Shown in pieces: positions 63,124 to 64,000 of a stretch of 64,000 bases of DNA. Position 1 is the first letter of the stretch. Each line of letters starts with the position of its first letter. The stretch comes from Jiangella gansuensis DSM 44835 (GTDB taxonomy: Bacteria; Actinomycetota; Actinomycetes; Jiangellales; Jiangellaceae), in the NCBI RefSeq assembly GCF_000515395.1, contig NZ_KI911782.1, positions 5,238,070-5,302,069 on the forward strand, read 5' to 3'. Made by a program: the position numbers and the translations under genes. The notes beneath the pieces are model-generated. The model ran no database searches. It saw only the letters and a list, made by a program, of their open reading frames with translations, and was not told where the DNA came from.

Positions 63124-64000
63124 GACGCCTGCGCCTTCAGCTCGGCCACCTCGTCGAGCAGGCCGGCCGGCCACAGGTCGCCGTCGAACTGCTGGAACAC
63201 GTCGGCCACCGCGGTCCGGAACGCCTCGACGTCAGGCTCCACGACCGTCAGCGACTCCTCCAGCTGCGCCATCGCGTCGTCCATCTGGGCCCGGACCTCG
63301 GTGGTGTCGAGCTCGCCGGCCTCGTGCCCGGCTTCGACGATCACGTCCTGGTGCTCCTCGCACAGCGAGTCCCACCAGCCGTCGGAGACGTACCAGGACC
63401 GGGCGTCGCGGATGTAGTCCGTGGGCATGTAATAGTCCTGGACCTCGTCCAGGCTCTGGTTGACGATCGTGATGGAGCCGTTCTCCTGCGCGTCCACCAC
63501 GCCTTGGCGCAGCGCCAGGTAGAGATCGGCCAGCGGGATGACCTGCGGCTCGGCGCCGAGGGCCCGAGCGAAGGCCTGCGGCATGGGTGCCTCGGCGATG
63601 CGCAGCTTGAGCCCCTCCATGTCCGCCGGCGTCTCGATCGCCCGGTTGGCCGACAGCGCCCGCGGTTCCGCGTCGCCCTCGATCGCGACCACCCGGACGC
63701 CGGAGGCGTCGGCGGCCTCCTCCAGCAGCTCGGTGAACCGGTCCGTGCGCAGCACTCCGAGCAGCTGCTCGTAGCTGTCCCAGAGGAACGGGACGCTCAC
63801 GATCGTGAACGCCGAGGCGCCCTCCAGCGTGGGGTAGATGCTGATGCCCTCGTAGAAGATGTCGACCTCCTGACCGGCGCTGAGGCCGGCGAAGATGTCG
63901 TTGACGCCGCCGATCTGGCTGTTGGGGAAGACGCGGACGGTCAGCTGGCCGTCCGTGCGCTCGTCCACCAGCTCGGCGAACCGCTCCGCGGCGAGGGTGG
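63120..64000 (-). CDS. dctP: TRAP transporter substrate-binding protein (DctP), 5' end outside window
   Basis: The visible C-terminal 293 residues form most of a DctP-type binding protein. Conserved segments are FAELVDERTDGQLTVRVFPN, IGGVNDIFAGLSAG, the substrate-contact Arg region GLKLRIAEAPMP, and LYLALRQGVVDAQENG. The reading frame is open to the right edge, so the signal peptide and first strands are missing. It is the first gene of the dctP-dctQ-creatininase-dctM operon within view. Confidence 0.93.
   Translation of the reverse strand, partial: TLAAERFAELVDERTDGQLTVRVFPNSQIGGVNDIFAGLSAGQEVDIFYEGISIYPTLEGASAFTIVSVPFLWDSYEQLLGVLRTDRFTELLEEAADASGVRVVAIEGDAEPRALSANRAIETPADMEGLKLRIAEAPMPQAFARALGAEPQVIPLADLYLALRQGVVDAQENGSITIVNQSLDEVQDYYMPTDYIRDARSWYVSDGWWDSLCEEHQDVIVEAGHEAGELDTTEVRAQMDDAMAQLEESLTVVEPDVEAFRTAVADVFQQFDGDLWPAGLLDEVAELKAQAS

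Overview
The window is high-GC DNA, roughly 70% by eye, with the codon bias and gene set of an Actinomycetota chromosome. The main clues are a dnaK-grpE-dnaJ-hspR operon with HAIR operators, a BldD-type regulator carrying a c-di-GMP motif, an Rv1355c-type fusion beside a GGDEF/EAL gene (as I recall for M. tuberculosis Rv1354c/Rv1355c), an EtfD-like reductase, Cys-Ser-Gly histidase, DUF3618/YtxH/holin-like membrane proteins and many GTG or apparently leaderless starts. The genus is not determined. I see no rRNA, tRNA, CRISPR array, transposase or prophage.

Layout. 1-2.1 kb: MMPL exporter (3' end off the window) behind a perfect palindromic operator. 2.7-7.2 kb: heat-shock operon dnaK-grpE-dnaJ-hspR (minus strand). 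7.3-15.6 kb: small membrane protein, HGSNAT-like acyltransferase, SGNH hydrolase, a regulator/ABC transporter operon and a secreted M14 peptidase. 15.7-23.3 kb (all minus): ferritin, hutI, BldD-like regulator, GAF-GGDEF-EAL protein, ThiF-nitroreductase fusion and a possible acyltransferase. 24.1-28.4 kb: MFS exporter, a 73-bp tandem repeat, a membrane diguanylate cyclase and a lactonase. 28.5-33.9 kb: VapBC, Bcr/CflA exporter, SPW protein, nitroreductase, ArsR/SRPBCC pair. 34-38.6 kb: hutH-hutU, and a GntR/DUF1648 pair. 38.7-44.7 kb: oligopeptidase B, a four-gene envelope cassette ending in a BrkB/YihY protein, and an RHH/DUF4097 operon. 44.9-51.1 kb: EtfD-like reductase, dcd, glycine betaine/proline ABC operon. 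51.5-53 kb: TRIC-like channel and a decayed membrane-protein gene. 53-60.5 kb: MacAB-type exporter with a cysteine-rich lipoprotein, divergent from a two-component system. 60.5-64 kb: TRAP transporter with a creatininase-family enzyme, cut by the right edge.

Genes that work together. HspR probably binds the two HAIR sites in front of dnaK and so controls its own operon. Two GGDEF proteins flank a BldD-like protein whose RxD-x8-RxxD motif is intact, which suggests a local c-di-GMP circuit. The sensor kinase ectodomain and the neighbouring lipoprotein each carry four cysteines in similar local contexts, so the kinase, lipoprotein and exporter may form one envelope-response unit. Inside that unit, three 95-bp repeats interrupt the exporter ATPase just before its native stop; removing them in silico restores the reading frame and the overlap with the permease gene.
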